A DNA stretch of 64,000 bases from DASXRU01 sp034665305 (GCA_034665305.1 JAXDFZ010000019.1:1-64000); one strand, 5' to 3'; positions 9,176-18,570 are shown, counted from the first letter of the stretch. Notes: generated by a model not told the origin, from the letters alone. Made by a program: numbers and translations.

Positions 9176-10636
9176 TTATCTTCCCACGGATTCGCTTCCG
9201 AGTGTGTCAATCAACTTTGCCACACTCCGCTGCATTTCCGAATCACTGGCCACCAGACGCTGCACTTTCTCAACCGAATGCATTACGGTCGTGTGATGTT
9301 TTCCGCCAAACTGCCGGCCAATCTCAGGAAAGCTACTCTTCGTTAGTTGCTTGCACAAGTACATCGCCACCTGGCGAGGGTTGGACACTTGCCGCGCATT
9401 TGTCTTCGCCGTTAACTGATCGACTTTCAAATGATAGTAGGAGGCCACGGCCTGCTGTATCTTTCGAATTGTCATCGCCTCTGTCTCATCGTCGACCGCA
9501 ATATTGCGCACGGCATCCTGCGCCATCAGCGTTGAAATAGGCAGACCACGGAGCGATGAAATCGCAAGTAATCGTATTAACGAGCCTTCCAACTCCCTTA
9601 TGTTGTGTTTGACCTTCGTGGCAATGTACAGCGCCACGTCATCGGGCAGAACAAAACCGTCGAGATCGGCTTTACGCTTTAAGATCGCAACCTTGGTTTC
9701 AAGATCAGGTGGTTCCATATCCGCGATCAGTCCCCACTCAAAGCGCGAATGCAATCTCTCTTCGAGAGTTGGTATTTCTCGCGGCGGGCAATCGGAAGTG
9801 ATCACGATCTGTTTCTGCCCGTCGTAGAGCGCGTTGAAGGTGTGAAAGAATTCCTCCTGAGTCCGTTCTTTCCCCGCCATAAACTGGATATCGTCGATCA
9901 GAAGCACGTCCATCGAGCGATACTTCTCACGAAAGATTTGCGTCTTGTCGTACCTGATGGCGTTGATTAACTCATTCATGAACCGCTCAGCGGAAATGTA
10001 AAGCACGCGCAACTTGCTATTGCGTTGCTTGATCGCATGGCCGGCTGCCTGCATCAAGTGGGTTTTGCCGAGGCCCACGCCGCCATAGATATAAAGTGGA
10101 TTGTAAGTTGTACCCGGAGCTTCAGCGACGGCGAGGGAAGCCGCATGTGCAAACTGATTGCAGGAGCCGACCACAAACGTCTGAAACGTATATTTGGGAT
10201 TAAGACATGAGTCGAACAAATCTGTCACCGACTCTACGCTCGTTTGCCTTAAGTCCTTTTGCTCAGAGCGGTGGAGTAGCGAGGTGAGAGAGTTGTCCCG
10301 TTGCGGCGTAGTTTTAGCGGAGACCGTTTCCGTCGCATCATCTGAATCCCTGGTAGGCTCAAACGTCAGGCTGGGTTGTTCGTTGATCGACCACTTGACG
10401 TGATAACCCTCCAGGCTCAACTTCTGAAACGAGTCTGCAATGATGTGATTGTATTTTGATTCAACCCAATCCCGAACGATGTAGTTCGGCGCGCGCAGGT
10501 AAACCACCCGGTCCGAATGGTCGACCCTTTCGAAGTACAACGGTTTGAACCACGTCGCAAATGTCTGTCCATCCAGCCGCTTTTCAAATTCACTCTGACA
10601 GTTTGACCACAAATCATTATCTGACGTTCTTATCAT
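9176..10636 (-). CDS. dnaA: Chromosomal replication initiator DnaA
   Basis: 486 residues from the preferred ATG. DnaA binds DnaA boxes and, as an ATP-bound filament, melts the origin. Domain I is at the N-terminus (DLWSNCQSEFEKRL, then FATWFKPLYF). A variable linker follows, then the AAA+ domain with Walker A GVGLGKTHL and Walker B VLLIDDIQF. The C-terminal helix-turn-helix carries the signature GGKHHTTVMHSVEKV. I chose the ATG at 10636 because the frame upstream is not conserved in the family. The ATG at 10657 has its AGGA directly abutting it, and the farther start at 10702 is TTG. It faces rpmH divergently, as in most bacteria. Confidence 0.96.
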   Translation of the reverse strand: MIRTSDNDLWSNCQSEFEKRLDGQTFATWFKPLYFERVDHSDRVVYLRAPNYIVRDWVESKYNHIIADSFQKLSLEGYHVKWSINEQPSLTFEPTRDSDDATETVSAKTTPQRDNSLTSLLHRSEQKDLRQTSVESVTDLFDSCLNPKYTFQTFVVGSCNQFAHAASLAVAEAPGTTYNPLYIYGGVGLGKTHLMQAAGHAIKQRNSKLRVLYISAERFMNELINAIRYDKTQIFREKYRSMDVLLIDDIQFMAGKERTQEEFFHTFNALYDGQKQIVITSDCPPREIPTLEERLHSRFEWGLIADMEPPDLETKVAILKRKADLDGFVLPDDVALYIATKVKHNIRELEGSLIRLLAISSLRGLPISTLMAQDAVRNIAVDDETEAMTIRKIQQAVASYYHLKVDQLTAKTNARQVSNPRQVAMYLCKQLTKSSFPEIGRQFGGKHHTTVMHSVEKVQRLVASDSEMQRSVAKLIDTLGSESVGR

Positions 10637-10761
10637 GCGTTCCGCTTCTCTCGACATTCCTTCGGCGTTCCTTGTTCTAACGATAACCCGCCCACACAAC
10701 AACGGCGCTGGCTACCCGTGGATCAGATTCCTATGACACCCCACAGCTATGGCCAACAGCC

Positions 10762-10795
10762 TTTTCCACAAGATTATCCACAGGTCTGTGGATAA
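10762..10795. promoter_or_regulatory. DnaA box cluster upstream of dnaA
   Basis: TTTTCCACA (10762-10770) is followed by two perfect consensus boxes facing each other, TTATCCACA (10774-10782) and TGTGGATAA (10787-10795), with only four bases between them. Such pairs bind DnaA strongly. Being 130-160 bp from the dnaA start, they may serve both origin activity and repression of dnaA. Confidence 0.88.
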
Positions 10796-11103
10796 TCAAC
10801 CGTCCCTAAAGTGTTAGTTTAAGTATTGTGTTATCAGTTATTTACAGCATAGGGTGCGGTGAATCGGGCGGAGACTAGCATAGCGGCAAAGCCTTAGGCA
10901 AATGGAATCCACAGAGAAGGAGTTTTATTTTTCGACGTCCGAAAAAGCCCTATTCACAGCGGATTTTTGGTCGAAGTTGAACTTCGAGTTTGGGATCCGA
11001 ACGACCTCTTGATTTTAGAGAAAACGATTTGAAGCTGCTTTGATGTTGGCCTCAAAAAACGCCTAGAGCCAGCAGAGCTAACCTCGATCGGGGGGCTCGT
11101 TTC

Positions 11104-11132
11104 TTGACAGAAGATAGTTGCATAGATAGTCT
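11104..11132 (+). promoter_or_regulatory. Predicted sigma-70 promoter of the rpmH operon
   Basis: A perfect -35 TTGACA (11104-11109), a 17-base spacer and TAGTCT (11127-11132) as -10, about 33 bases before the rpmH start. The ribosome binding site AGGAG lies at 11150-11154. Confidence 0.7.
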
Positions 11133-11165
11133 AGCTCCTTTCGTTTAGCAGGAGAGTACTTATCT

Positions 11166-11312
11166 ATGTCGAAGCGCACCTTTCAACCCAACAATCGGCG
11201 CCGTGCAAAGACCCATGGTTTTCGCGCACGGATGGCCACCAAGAATGGACGCCTGGTGCTGAAGCGCCGTCGCGCTAAGGGACGTAAGCGGCTAACCCCG
11301 GCGCATTATTAA
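11166..11312 (+). CDS. rpmH: 50S ribosomal protein L34
   Basis: 48 residues (MSKRTFQPNNRRRAKTHGF start, RLTPAHY end), very rich in Arg and Lys. This is the full length of L34, a small protein embedded in 23S rRNA of the large subunit. It opens the rightward cluster rpmH-rnpA-yidD-yidC, conserved across bacteria, and is preceded by a good promoter. Confidence 0.97.
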   Translation: MSKRTFQPNNRRRAKTHGFRARMATKNGRLVLKRRRAKGRKRLTPAHY

Positions 11313-11319
11313 GGTAATT

Positions 11320-11679
11320 GTGTCTCGAGACAGGCGTCTGCGGACCTCGGAAGAATTCCGTTTGGTCTATGCGAAAGGCCGGCGCTACGATACGCGGTGG
11401 TTTACCGTTTTTATTTGTCCCAGAGGTTTCGCAAACCACAGGCTTGGGGTGACGGCGTCTTATAAGGCCGTGGGATCAGCGGTTGAGCGAAATCGGGCGA
11501 AGCGCATCTTGCGTGAAATCTTTAGGTTGAGCGCCGCCGATCTGGATTTAATAACGTCGAAGTATGATTGGGTATTGAACGCAAAGCGATCTTTGCTCGT
11601 ATCAAAAGCCGAAGACCGGGCTGCGGAATTCAAAAAGATAATTCAGCAGGTTGCAAAGGCGGATCTTTCGGCAAACTGA
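11320..11679 (+). CDS. rnpA: Ribonuclease P protein component
   Basis: 119 residues from a GTG seven bases after the rpmH stop, with AAGG just upstream. RnpA binds the RNase P RNA and helps it remove tRNA 5' leaders. The RNR signature is visible in SAVERNRAKRILREIFR near residue 55, and RRLRTSEEFRLVYAKGRR at the N-terminus is typical. Co-transcribed with rpmH. Confidence 0.95.
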   Translation: MSRDRRLRTSEEFRLVYAKGRRYDTRWFTVFICPRGFANHRLGVTASYKAVGSAVERNRAKRILREIFRLSAADLDLITSKYDWVLNAKRSLLVSKAEDRAAEFKKIIQQVAKADLSAN

Positions 11680-11692
11680 CAGCGCTGTGGCT

Positions 11693-11902
11693 ATGAGAAT
11701 TGTGCTGGTCTCGTTATTGAGAACTTACAAGGCCCTAATCTCTCCACTCTTGCCCCCGTCCTGCCGATTCGTTCCTACCTGTTCCGAATACGCTTGCGAG
11801 GCAATTGATAAGTATGGCGCGCTGCGCGGCAGTTGGCTTGGCGTGCGACGATTATTCAAGTGCCATCCTTTTCACCCGGGCGGTTACGACCCGGTACGTT
11901 GA
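11693..11902 (+). CDS. yidD: Membrane protein insertion efficiency factor YidD
   Basis: 69 residues, the normal length. It contains the conserved Cys-rich core PSCRFVPTCSEYACEAI and ends with KCHPFHPGGYDPV. YidD is a small amphipathic protein associated with the inner membrane and aids YidC-dependent insertion. I chose the ATG at 11693 because the frame upstream (to 11651) overlaps rnpA and adds residues not conserved in the family. It lies between rnpA and yidC, as usual. Confidence 0.93.
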   Translation: MRIVLVSLLRTYKALISPLLPPSCRFVPTCSEYACEAIDKYGALRGSWLGVRRLFKCHPFHPGGYDPVR

Positions 11903-11954
11903 AAAAATAACTTAATCGCTTAGATTTTCATAAACAGCCTGTAAAGAATCACCC

Positions 11955-13814
11955 ATGCGACAAGAACGTTTCATTATTGCTCTCGTAATCTCTGCGGCGA
12001 TTCTGATGGGCTGGACCTACCTTTTTCCCGTTAAGCCCCCGCCGCCACCGAACGCTAATACTGCTGGCTCGCAACAATCGGCGGCTTCGCCACAAGCGTC
12101 CTCGACGACTCAACCGGCCGCCACGCCAACGCCCGCGGTCGCGACGGGCACACCGGCCCCGGACAATGTTCCGCATCGGGTTATTCATGTTGAGACACCA
12201 CTCTACAAAGTGACGCTGGACAGTCAGGGCGCGGTCGCTTCAAGTTGGATCATTCAGAAAAACCGAAATACGGGCAAAGAGCTTTTTTCTGCGGCCTCAA
12301 CAAAAGATAAACGGCAGCCGCTGGAACTAATACCTTCGATCCCTCCGGACATCAAACCGGAACAGTTTGTTCGGCCCTTGTTGTTGCTGACGGGCGATCA
12401 AAACGTAGACAGCGTTCTGACTCAAAAGAATTTCAAGGTTACCGGGACTGATAATGAAGACAGTGAATCCACAGTACTGATTCAAAGTGGATCGCGGCAA
12501 ATCCAGTTTGCACTTCACGACGACGCTAACGCCCTTGATGCGCTCAAGACCGTAACGTTTTTCGCCGACAGGTATGTAGTCGAAGTAAACGTTGAACTGA
12601 AACACTCCGGCCAGGCCACTGCCAGCAAACTGGCTATTGGCCCAAACATCGGCGATCAGGGCGTGCCACACTACACGTTTTATGCCGTAGCTCCTGAGGG
12701 CGTCGCCTCAACCGACGGTCAAATCCATCGAGTGTACGCGGTTGCAGTTCACAAAAACGAAGCGGGATGGTTTTCTGATAAGCGCCCCGAAGGCCAGGAC
12801 TTGGAGAACGTTTCCGGCACAGTGGATTGGGCGGGAGTTGGCGATACGTATTTCGCCATGGTGGCCTTGCCTTACGAAAGAACGTCAGGTCTGGAGTTTC
12901 GCACGGTCCCCTACCAACATGATGTAGCGGGAAAGAAGGAAGAGCGCTATTTAATCAGCGCCTTCGTTCCGCTGGCGGCGAATGCTGCGAAAACGGTGTT
13001 GTATGCAGGTCCCAAAGATCACCAGCTCCTGCAAACCGAAAGCGGCCAAATCAGTCAGCAGATTAGCCGGACGATCGACCTGGATGGCGTCGTCAACTAT
13101 GGCCGGCTGAGCAAGATCACGAAACCGCTATCGGCGCCGATTCTCTGGTCCATCAAAAAACTGCAAGCGCTGACTGGCAGCTATGGCGTCGGGATCATCC
13201 TTTTCACAATTCTGATTTATTCACTTTTCTTCCCGCTCAAATGGCAATCTTCACGAAAGATGAAGAAGGCGCAAAAGTACGCCCCGCGCATGAAGGAGTT
13301 GCAGGAAAAGATCAAGGGGATGAAGCAAAACGATCCCCGTTTGAAGGAGTTGCAAGTAGAACAGCTGCGCCTGATGAAAGAAGCGAATCCGCTGGGCGGC
13401 TGCTTGCCGCTGCTGGTTCAAATGCCGTTTCTGTTTGCGCTGTATACAGCCATCACTGTTTCAATCGATTTTCGCCAGGCGTCTTTCCTTTGGATGCCGG
13501 ATCTTTCCGGCGGCGATCCTTATCACTTTCTGGAAATAATGATGGCGGGCTCGATGATCGTTCTGCAGCTCATCACGCCGGCGCCATCGGCCGATCCGCT
13601 GCAGCGCAAAATGATGGCGATCGGTATGCCGTTGTTCATGCTCTATATTTTGTGGGGCGCGCCGGCCGGTTTGCTCGTTTACTGGTTGGTCGGCAACATC
13701 GTGGGGTTTAGTCAGCAGTTCATAATCAACCGTCTGACGAAGGATGAGGACGAACCGCCGGCGACAGGTAAGGCAAAGCCCGGTTCGAAGAAACTAAAGC
13801 CGGCCAGTGCTTAA
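11955..13814 (+). CDS. yidC: Membrane protein insertase YidC
   Basis: 619 residues. YidC inserts and folds inner-membrane proteins alone or with SecYEG. Residues ~7-25 form the first membrane helix, then a Pro/Ala/Thr-rich linker to ~70. Residues ~75-385 form the large periplasmic P1 domain of Gram-negative YidC. The conserved insertase core with further helices follows (~400-600), including the cytoplasmic KMKKAQKYAPRMKELQEK loop and PLGGCLPLLVQMPFLFALY. A basic tail (KPGSKKLKPASA) may contact ribosomes. The presence of P1 supports a two-membrane cell. Confidence 0.97.
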   Translation: MRQERFIIALVISAAILMGWTYLFPVKPPPPPNANTAGSQQSAASPQASSTTQPAATPTPAVATGTPAPDNVPHRVIHVETPLYKVTLDSQGAVASSWIIQKNRNTGKELFSAASTKDKRQPLELIPSIPPDIKPEQFVRPLLLLTGDQNVDSVLTQKNFKVTGTDNEDSESTVLIQSGSRQIQFALHDDANALDALKTVTFFADRYVVEVNVELKHSGQATASKLAIGPNIGDQGVPHYTFYAVAPEGVASTDGQIHRVYAVAVHKNEAGWFSDKRPEGQDLENVSGTVDWAGVGDTYFAMVALPYERTSGLEFRTVPYQHDVAGKKEERYLISAFVPLAANAAKTVLYAGPKDHQLLQTESGQISQQISRTIDLDGVVNYGRLSKITKPLSAPILWSIKKLQALTGSYGVGIILFTILIYSLFFPLKWQSSRKMKKAQKYAPRMKELQEKIKGMKQNDPRLKELQVEQLRLMKEANPLGGCLPLLVQMPFLFALYTAITVSIDFRQASFLWMPDLSGGDPYHFLEIMMAGSMIVLQLITPAPSADPLQRKMMAIGMPLFMLYILWGAPAGLLVYWLVGNIVGFSQQFIINRLTKDEDEPPATGKAKPGSKKLKPASA

Positions 13815-13864
13815 GGATTCAGCGATGATGAGATAGAATCAGCGCTCCGGAAAGTTGATCACAA

Positions 13865-14326
13865 ATGATTGAGACTTGTCACATAGCTAGCGAACTTTTG
13901 AACTCAGTGTTTGAGCAGACGGGCTTTGATCTGAAAGCCGCGCCGCAAGAGAGTTCGACGGATTGCTTTCTCGACATAAGCGGATCTGACACTGCATTCC
14001 TGTTGAACCAGGGCGGTGAGTTGCTTGATGCTCTGCAGCACTTATTGAATCAGGCATACGGTCGCGCCCTCGGTAAGGATCACCGGATCATCTGTGATGT
14101 CGAAGGGTACCGGGCCGGTCGTGAAGCTGAATTACGTGCGATGGCGTTGCACGCCGCGCAAAAAGTCCGCTCCAGCGCTGCGCCGTTTTTCTTTGGCCCA
14201 ATGGAGCCGAATGAACGCCGCGTGATCCATCTGTCGCTATCTACTGAAACAGATTTGGAGACAGAATCGGTAGGCGAAGGCAATGCTCGCCGGTTGAAAG
14301 TGTCTTTGAAGCGGACCGAAGCGTAA
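13865..14326 (+). CDS. jag: KhpB/Jag-like KH and R3H domain RNA-binding protein
   Basis: 153 residues. Residues ~40-85 fit a KH domain (LLNQGGELLDALQHLLNQAY), and ~88-150 an R3H domain (REAELRAMALHAAQKVRSS, then PMEPNERRVIHLSL). The family binds RNA and is linked to cell-wall and division control in some Gram-positives; here the role is unknown. The N-terminal Jag_N domain found in many homologues is missing. Its place between yidC and mnmE is the classical one for jag. Confidence 0.88.
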   Translation: MIETCHIASELLNSVFEQTGFDLKAAPQESSTDCFLDISGSDTAFLLNQGGELLDALQHLLNQAYGRALGKDHRIICDVEGYRAGREAELRAMALHAAQKVRSSAAPFFFGPMEPNERRVIHLSLSTETDLETESVGEGNARRLKVSLKRTEA

Positions 14327-14394
14327 ACTTTCTCGTCGCCCCTTCCCTTCTTTCCTCGCGTTCCGTTTTCCAGAAGTTTCTCCGCGAATATCTA

Positions 14395-15759
14395 ATGTCG
14401 CCTGACACTATCGTAGCCTTATCAACTGCGCCGGGCCGGGCTGCGCTCGGAGTGGTTCGCCTGAGTGGTCCGGCCTCGCTGGAGATCACGCGGCGAATAA
14501 TCGGCGATGCCGACTTCACACCTGAGCCCGGACGGGTAACTCTGCGGAAACTGGTTCACTCGAACACCGGTGAAACACTTGATGAAGCGCTCGTAACTTT
14601 TTTTCAATCCCCACATTCATACACCGGCGAAGATTTAGTCGAGTTCAGTTGTCACGGTTCGCCCGTGGTGATTGAACTGTTGCTTGACCAACTATTGAGA
14701 CTCGATGCGCGCTTGGCGTCACCGGGAGAGTTCACGCTGCGCGCCCTCGGGAATGGCCGCATCAACCTGAGCCAGGCCGAAGCAATCCGAGATCTGATTG
14801 ACGCCCAGACCGGCGCAGCCGCCCGGCAAGCCTCTCGGCAATTGTCTGGTGAAGTCGCGCAGCGGTTGCAGCCGGTGAAGGATGCGCTGATCGCAATCAT
14901 CGTTCCGCTCGAGTCCGCGGTTGAATTTGTTGAAGACGATCTGCCGCCGACCGCAACCGAATCTCTAAAGACAAAACTCGCGCATCTCCAATCAGACCTT
15001 GGGGAACTGGCCGACACCTTCGCTGCGGGCCGCGTGTTAAGGGAAGGTTTACAGGTCGCATTGCTGGGTCGGCCAAACGTAGGTAAGTCTAGTCTTTTCA
15101 ACAGGTTGCTGGCATACGAGCGCGCCATTGTGACAGATATTCCGGGAACAACGCGCGACAGTTTGACGGAGGTTCTGAACCTCGATGGAGTACCCGTAAG
15201 GATCACGGACACCGCCGGGCTTCGCAGCGGCGGAGACTTCATTGAGAGTATCGGCATCGCGCGAACGAAACAGGTGGCTGCGGATGCGGACCTCACAATT
15301 CTGGTTATCGACGGCGCGCATTCGATCGAGAGCGATGACGTCGATCTCTTTTCAGCCGGTGATTCGATTATCACGATCGTCGCTTTGAATAAGAGGGACT
15401 TGCCCGAGTTCGCGCAAAACCAGGCGGCATTGCTCCAAAGGTTTCCTGATGCGGTTTCTATTTCGGCGATATCCGGAGACGGGCTCGACGCTTTGAAGGC
15501 TGCTATACTGAAGCCCTTCCACGGGACGCGCGTCGTCGAAGATGGTCTGCTGATTACAAATGCGAGGCATCATGATTTGCTTCGGCGAACGATGAGCTCG
15601 CTACAGTCATCGAGTGATTCCCTTTCGCAGGGGCTAAGCGAAGAGTTGGTTCTGGTTGGGCTGTACGATGCGCTGAGATTGTTGGGAGAGATAACCGGCG
15701 AGACTACTCCCGACGATGTCCTGGGGGAAATATTTTCAACTTTTTGTATTGGTAAGTAG
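14395..15759 (+). CDS. mnmE: tRNA modification GTPase MnmE
   Basis: 454 residues, normal length. With MnmG it makes the 5-carboxymethylaminomethyl group on wobble uridine-34 of certain tRNAs. The N-terminal folate-binding domain is followed by helices and an inserted G domain at ~220-375 with GRPNVGKSSLFNRLL (G1), DIPGTTRD (G2), DTAGL (G3) and NKRDL (G4). The essential C-terminal CIGK is intact. It ends two bases before mnmG, so the two are surely co-transcribed. Confidence 0.97.
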   Translation: MSPDTIVALSTAPGRAALGVVRLSGPASLEITRRIIGDADFTPEPGRVTLRKLVHSNTGETLDEALVTFFQSPHSYTGEDLVEFSCHGSPVVIELLLDQLLRLDARLASPGEFTLRALGNGRINLSQAEAIRDLIDAQTGAAARQASRQLSGEVAQRLQPVKDALIAIIVPLESAVEFVEDDLPPTATESLKTKLAHLQSDLGELADTFAAGRVLREGLQVALLGRPNVGKSSLFNRLLAYERAIVTDIPGTTRDSLTEVLNLDGVPVRITDTAGLRSGGDFIESIGIARTKQVAADADLTILVIDGAHSIESDDVDLFSAGDSIITIVALNKRDLPEFAQNQAALLQRFPDAVSISAISGDGLDALKAAILKPFHGTRVVEDGLLITNARHHDLLRRTMSSLQSSSDSLSQGLSEELVLVGLYDALRLLGEITGETTPDDVLGEIFSTFCIGK

Positions 15760-15761
15760 CG

Positions 15762-17642
15762 ATGATTTTCGACGAGAGATTTGACGTCCTGGTTATTGGT
15801 GGTGGACACGCCGGTTGCGAGGCTGCCTCGGCGGCCGCGCGGATGGGTGCGGAAACTGCTCTGGTCACGCTCAACCTGGATCTGATTGGCCAGATGTCCT
15901 GTAATCCCGCGATCGGTGGCATAGCAAAGGGCCATCTCGTTCGGGAGATTGATGCGCTCGGCGGCATCATGGGTCGAATCGCCGATCGCACCGGCATACA
16001 GTTTCGGCTGCTGAATAAATCTCGAGGTCCTGCCGTTCAGTCCCCCCGGGCGCAAGCAGACCGTGCACAATACCGGTTGGAAATGCGGCGGGCGTTAGAG
16101 GCGACACCTAACCTGAATTTGCGCCAGGGACAGGTGGTGGATCTTCTGGTGGAAGATAACCGGATTTACGGCGTCGAATTACAGGATGGACGTCGAATGT
16201 CCTGCGCGGCCGTAGTTATCGCAACCGGCACATTCTTAAATGGATTGATCCATACCGGGCGAAGGAGTTACTCAGCCGGCCGTGCCGGTGAGCCGGCATC
16301 CGTTGAATTGCCGCACGCGCTTCGTCGCTTGGGATTTCCGATCGGCCGTTTGAAGACTGGAACGCCCCCACGGCTCGACGGAAGGACTATTCACTGGGAA
16401 GCGTTTGAAGAACAACCTGGTGACTCGGAGCCGGTGGCATTCTCGTTCGCGACCGATTCCATCAACCAGAAGCAACTCTCGTGTCATGTCGGGTACACGA
16501 ACGCTGCTGTCCACGAGGCAATTCTCGCCAACTTAGGCGACTCACCTTTGTATTCGGGCAAGATCAAGGGAGTTGGACCGCGGTACTGTCCATCGATAGA
16601 AGACAAGGTGGTCAAGTTTTCGGACAAGGATCGACATCAGCTATTCCTTGAGCCCGAAGGACACGACACGCACGAAGTCTACTTGAACGGCTTCTCTACT
16701 TCCCTCCCTCCATCTCTGCAGCAGGATCTGGTAAACAAGATCCCGGGCTTGGAGGACGCGCGCGTAATTCGCCCAGGCTATGCAATTGAATACGACTACG
16801 TCGATCCGCGAGAATTATCGCCAACCCTTGAGACGCACAAGGTTAAGGGCCTTTTTCATGCCGGACAAATAAATGGAACGACCGGTTATGAAGAGGCGGG
16901 ATGCCAGGGACTCATAGCTGGAATCAACGCTGCGCGGCTCGTCCAAAAGCGAACGCCATTCCGCCTCGACCGAAGCAAAGCGTACATCGGTGTGTTGATC
17001 GACGACCTGATTCGCAGCGGCGTCGATGAGCCTTATCGTATGTTCACTTCCCGCGCGGAGTTTCGGCTGGCGCTGCGTCACGACAATGCCGACGAGCGTT
17101 TGGCCGGGCACGGTCGCGACCTGGGACTGGTCGGAGATAGCGACTGGACAAGGTTCAACGCCAGGCGAGGCGAGATCCAGAGACTGCGTGGACTTTTGGA
17201 ATCGACGAAGTTAAAAAGGTCTGATGCGGCTTATTCCGTTGCATCTCGGTCTTTGGGTGTCGACTTGGGCGATTCGATAACCTTGGCAGACCTCGCGCGC
17301 CGCCCCGGCGTTCGGCCCGAGTTGCTTCGAGCCCTGATTCCAAGCAATTACGGCAATTACGACCCGAAGGCATTGCAATCAGCGTTAGCCGATTCCCTCT
17401 ATTCGGGCTATCTGAAGGTACAGTCTGCCACGCTCGAAAGACTCAATACCCACGATTCACTGCGAATACCGTCAGGATTCGCCTTCAACGGGCTGAGCGG
17501 CCTCTCTCACGAGATGGCTGAAAGGCTGGAACGCACCCAACCAAGGAGTTTCGGTGAGGCTCGGCGTACGCCTGGGTTGACGCCTGCTGCTCTTTCAACC
17601 CTGCTAATTCAATTGACCTCGCAAAACGCCGGCGCCCGCTAA
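15762..17642 (+). CDS. mnmG: tRNA uridine-34 carboxymethylaminomethyl modification enzyme MnmG
   Basis: 626 residues, FAD-dependent partner of MnmE. The N-terminal dinucleotide-binding motif is VIGGGHAGCEAA, followed by the conserved MSCNPAIGGIAKGHLVREID. Near residue 365 GLFHAGQINGTTGYEEA is a family signature. The C-terminal tRNA-binding helical domain is complete. rsmG, which often follows mnmG, is absent; instead a parS site abuts the stop codon. Confidence 0.97.
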   Translation: MIFDERFDVLVIGGGHAGCEAASAAARMGAETALVTLNLDLIGQMSCNPAIGGIAKGHLVREIDALGGIMGRIADRTGIQFRLLNKSRGPAVQSPRAQADRAQYRLEMRRALEATPNLNLRQGQVVDLLVEDNRIYGVELQDGRRMSCAAVVIATGTFLNGLIHTGRRSYSAGRAGEPASVELPHALRRLGFPIGRLKTGTPPRLDGRTIHWEAFEEQPGDSEPVAFSFATDSINQKQLSCHVGYTNAAVHEAILANLGDSPLYSGKIKGVGPRYCPSIEDKVVKFSDKDRHQLFLEPEGHDTHEVYLNGFSTSLPPSLQQDLVNKIPGLEDARVIRPGYAIEYDYVDPRELSPTLETHKVKGLFHAGQINGTTGYEEAGCQGLIAGINAARLVQKRTPFRLDRSKAYIGVLIDDLIRSGVDEPYRMFTSRAEFRLALRHDNADERLAGHGRDLGLVGDSDWTRFNARRGEIQRLRGLLESTKLKRSDAAYSVASRSLGVDLGDSITLADLARRPGVRPELLRALIPSNYGNYDPKALQSALADSLYSGYLKVQSATLERLNTHDSLRIPSGFAFNGLSGLSHEMAERLERTQPRSFGEARRTPGLTPAALSTLLIQLTSQNAGAR

Positions 17643-17658
17643 TGTTCCACGTGGAACA
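17643..17658. promoter_or_regulatory. parS centromere site
   Basis: TGTTCCACGTGGAACA is a perfect 16-bp palindrome matching the known parS consensus (TGTTNCACGTGNAACA). It starts directly after the mnmG stop codon and lies about 90 bp before parA. ParB loads here and spreads, and ParA then moves the origin region. Confidence 0.93.
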
Positions 17659-17745
17659 TTAGACTCCAGCCCCCGCCCCGAAACAGCTATCAGGTTCAAA
17701 AGGCTAGCAGCGGTCTGCTGGTTGTGTTAGTTTAGGCCCATAAAC

Positions 17746-18570
17746 ATGGGAAAAACCATCGCCATCGCCAACCAAAAGGGAGGGGTTGGTAAGACCACTA
17801 CCGCGATCAATCTGTCTGCCGCTCTAAGCGCGTCCGGGTTGCGTGTCCTGCTGGTCGATGCGGATCCTCAAGCGAACGCGACATCCGGAGTCGGAATACG
17901 CCGAGGAAGCTTCCGACGAAATATCTATCACTCAATTATCCTGGATGAGCCGGTCCGCAACGTGATCCTGGAAACGGATTTCAAACCGCTGGCGCTATTG
18001 CCTGCCGATCGCAGCCTTGCGGGGGCAGAGGTCGAGCTAGTCGAAGTTGAGAATCGGGAGTTCGTGTTGCGCGAAGTCTTGCGCCCCATCAAGGATGACT
18101 ACGACTATGTGATTATCGATTGCCCGCCTTCTCTTAGTTTACTCACCATTAATGCTCTAAGCGCAGCCGATAGCCTACTGGTTCCGATCCAGTGCGAGTA
18201 TTACGCCCTTGAGGGAGTCACTGAGCTTTTCGATACTTTGGCACGGATCCGGCGCACCCTGAATCCTAATCTGACGGTCGAGGGGCTCCTGCTAACCATG
18301 TATGACGAGCGGATTAACCTATCAGCCGCCGTAGCGAACGATCTCCGCGGATTCTATGGCCGCGAGGTCTTTGAGACGATGATTCCCCGGAACGTGCGCC
18401 TTGCCGAGGCCCCCAGTTATGGAAAGCCAATCGTCTTTTACGATGAGCGCTCACGCGGCGCCGAAGCTTACTTGCAATTAGCCAGGGAGGTCCTGAATCA
18501 TGACACGAAAACCACTGGGCCGGGGGCTGAACGCGCTGATGCCGTCGGCCACGGAACAGAGCTCAGATGA
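17746..18570 (+). CDS. parA: Chromosome partitioning ATPase ParA (Soj)
   Basis: 274 residues. Deviant Walker A KGGVGKTTTAIN near residue 11 and DADPQANAT near residue 40 are typical of ParA/MinD ATPases. It binds DNA nonspecifically when ATP-bound and is released by ParB, pulling origins apart. The last ~24 residues are encoded in DNA shared with the start of parB and look unlike a conserved ParA tail. Immediately preceded by parS and followed by parB. Confidence 0.96.
   Translation: MGKTIAIANQKGGVGKTTTAINLSAALSASGLRVLLVDADPQANATSGVGIRRGSFRRNIYHSIILDEPVRNVILETDFKPLALLPADRSLAGAEVELVEVENREFVLREVLRPIKDDYDYVIIDCPPSLSLLTINALSAADSLLVPIQCEYYALEGVTELFDTLARIRRTLNPNLTVEGLLLTMYDERINLSAAVANDLRGFYGREVFETMIPRNVRLAEAPSYGKPIVFYDERSRGAEAYLQLAREVLNHDTKTTGPGAERADAVGHGTELR

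Larger units (their letters stand above)
10703..11165. other. dnaA-rpmH divergent intergenic region, probable upstream half of oriC
   Basis: About 460 bp without genes between dnaA and rpmH. It holds a tight DnaA-box cluster near the dnaA end (10762-10795), weaker matches such as GAATCCACA near 10907 and CTATTCACA near 10951, a palindrome CGAAGTTGAACTTCG near 10973, and the rpmH promoter at the right end. This is the standard place for DnaA autoregulation and for an origin. Confidence 0.65.

Noticed and set aside
14652..15374. 240-codon minus-strand frame
   Set aside because: Antisense to mnmE, rich in Ser/Arg as expected for a shadow.
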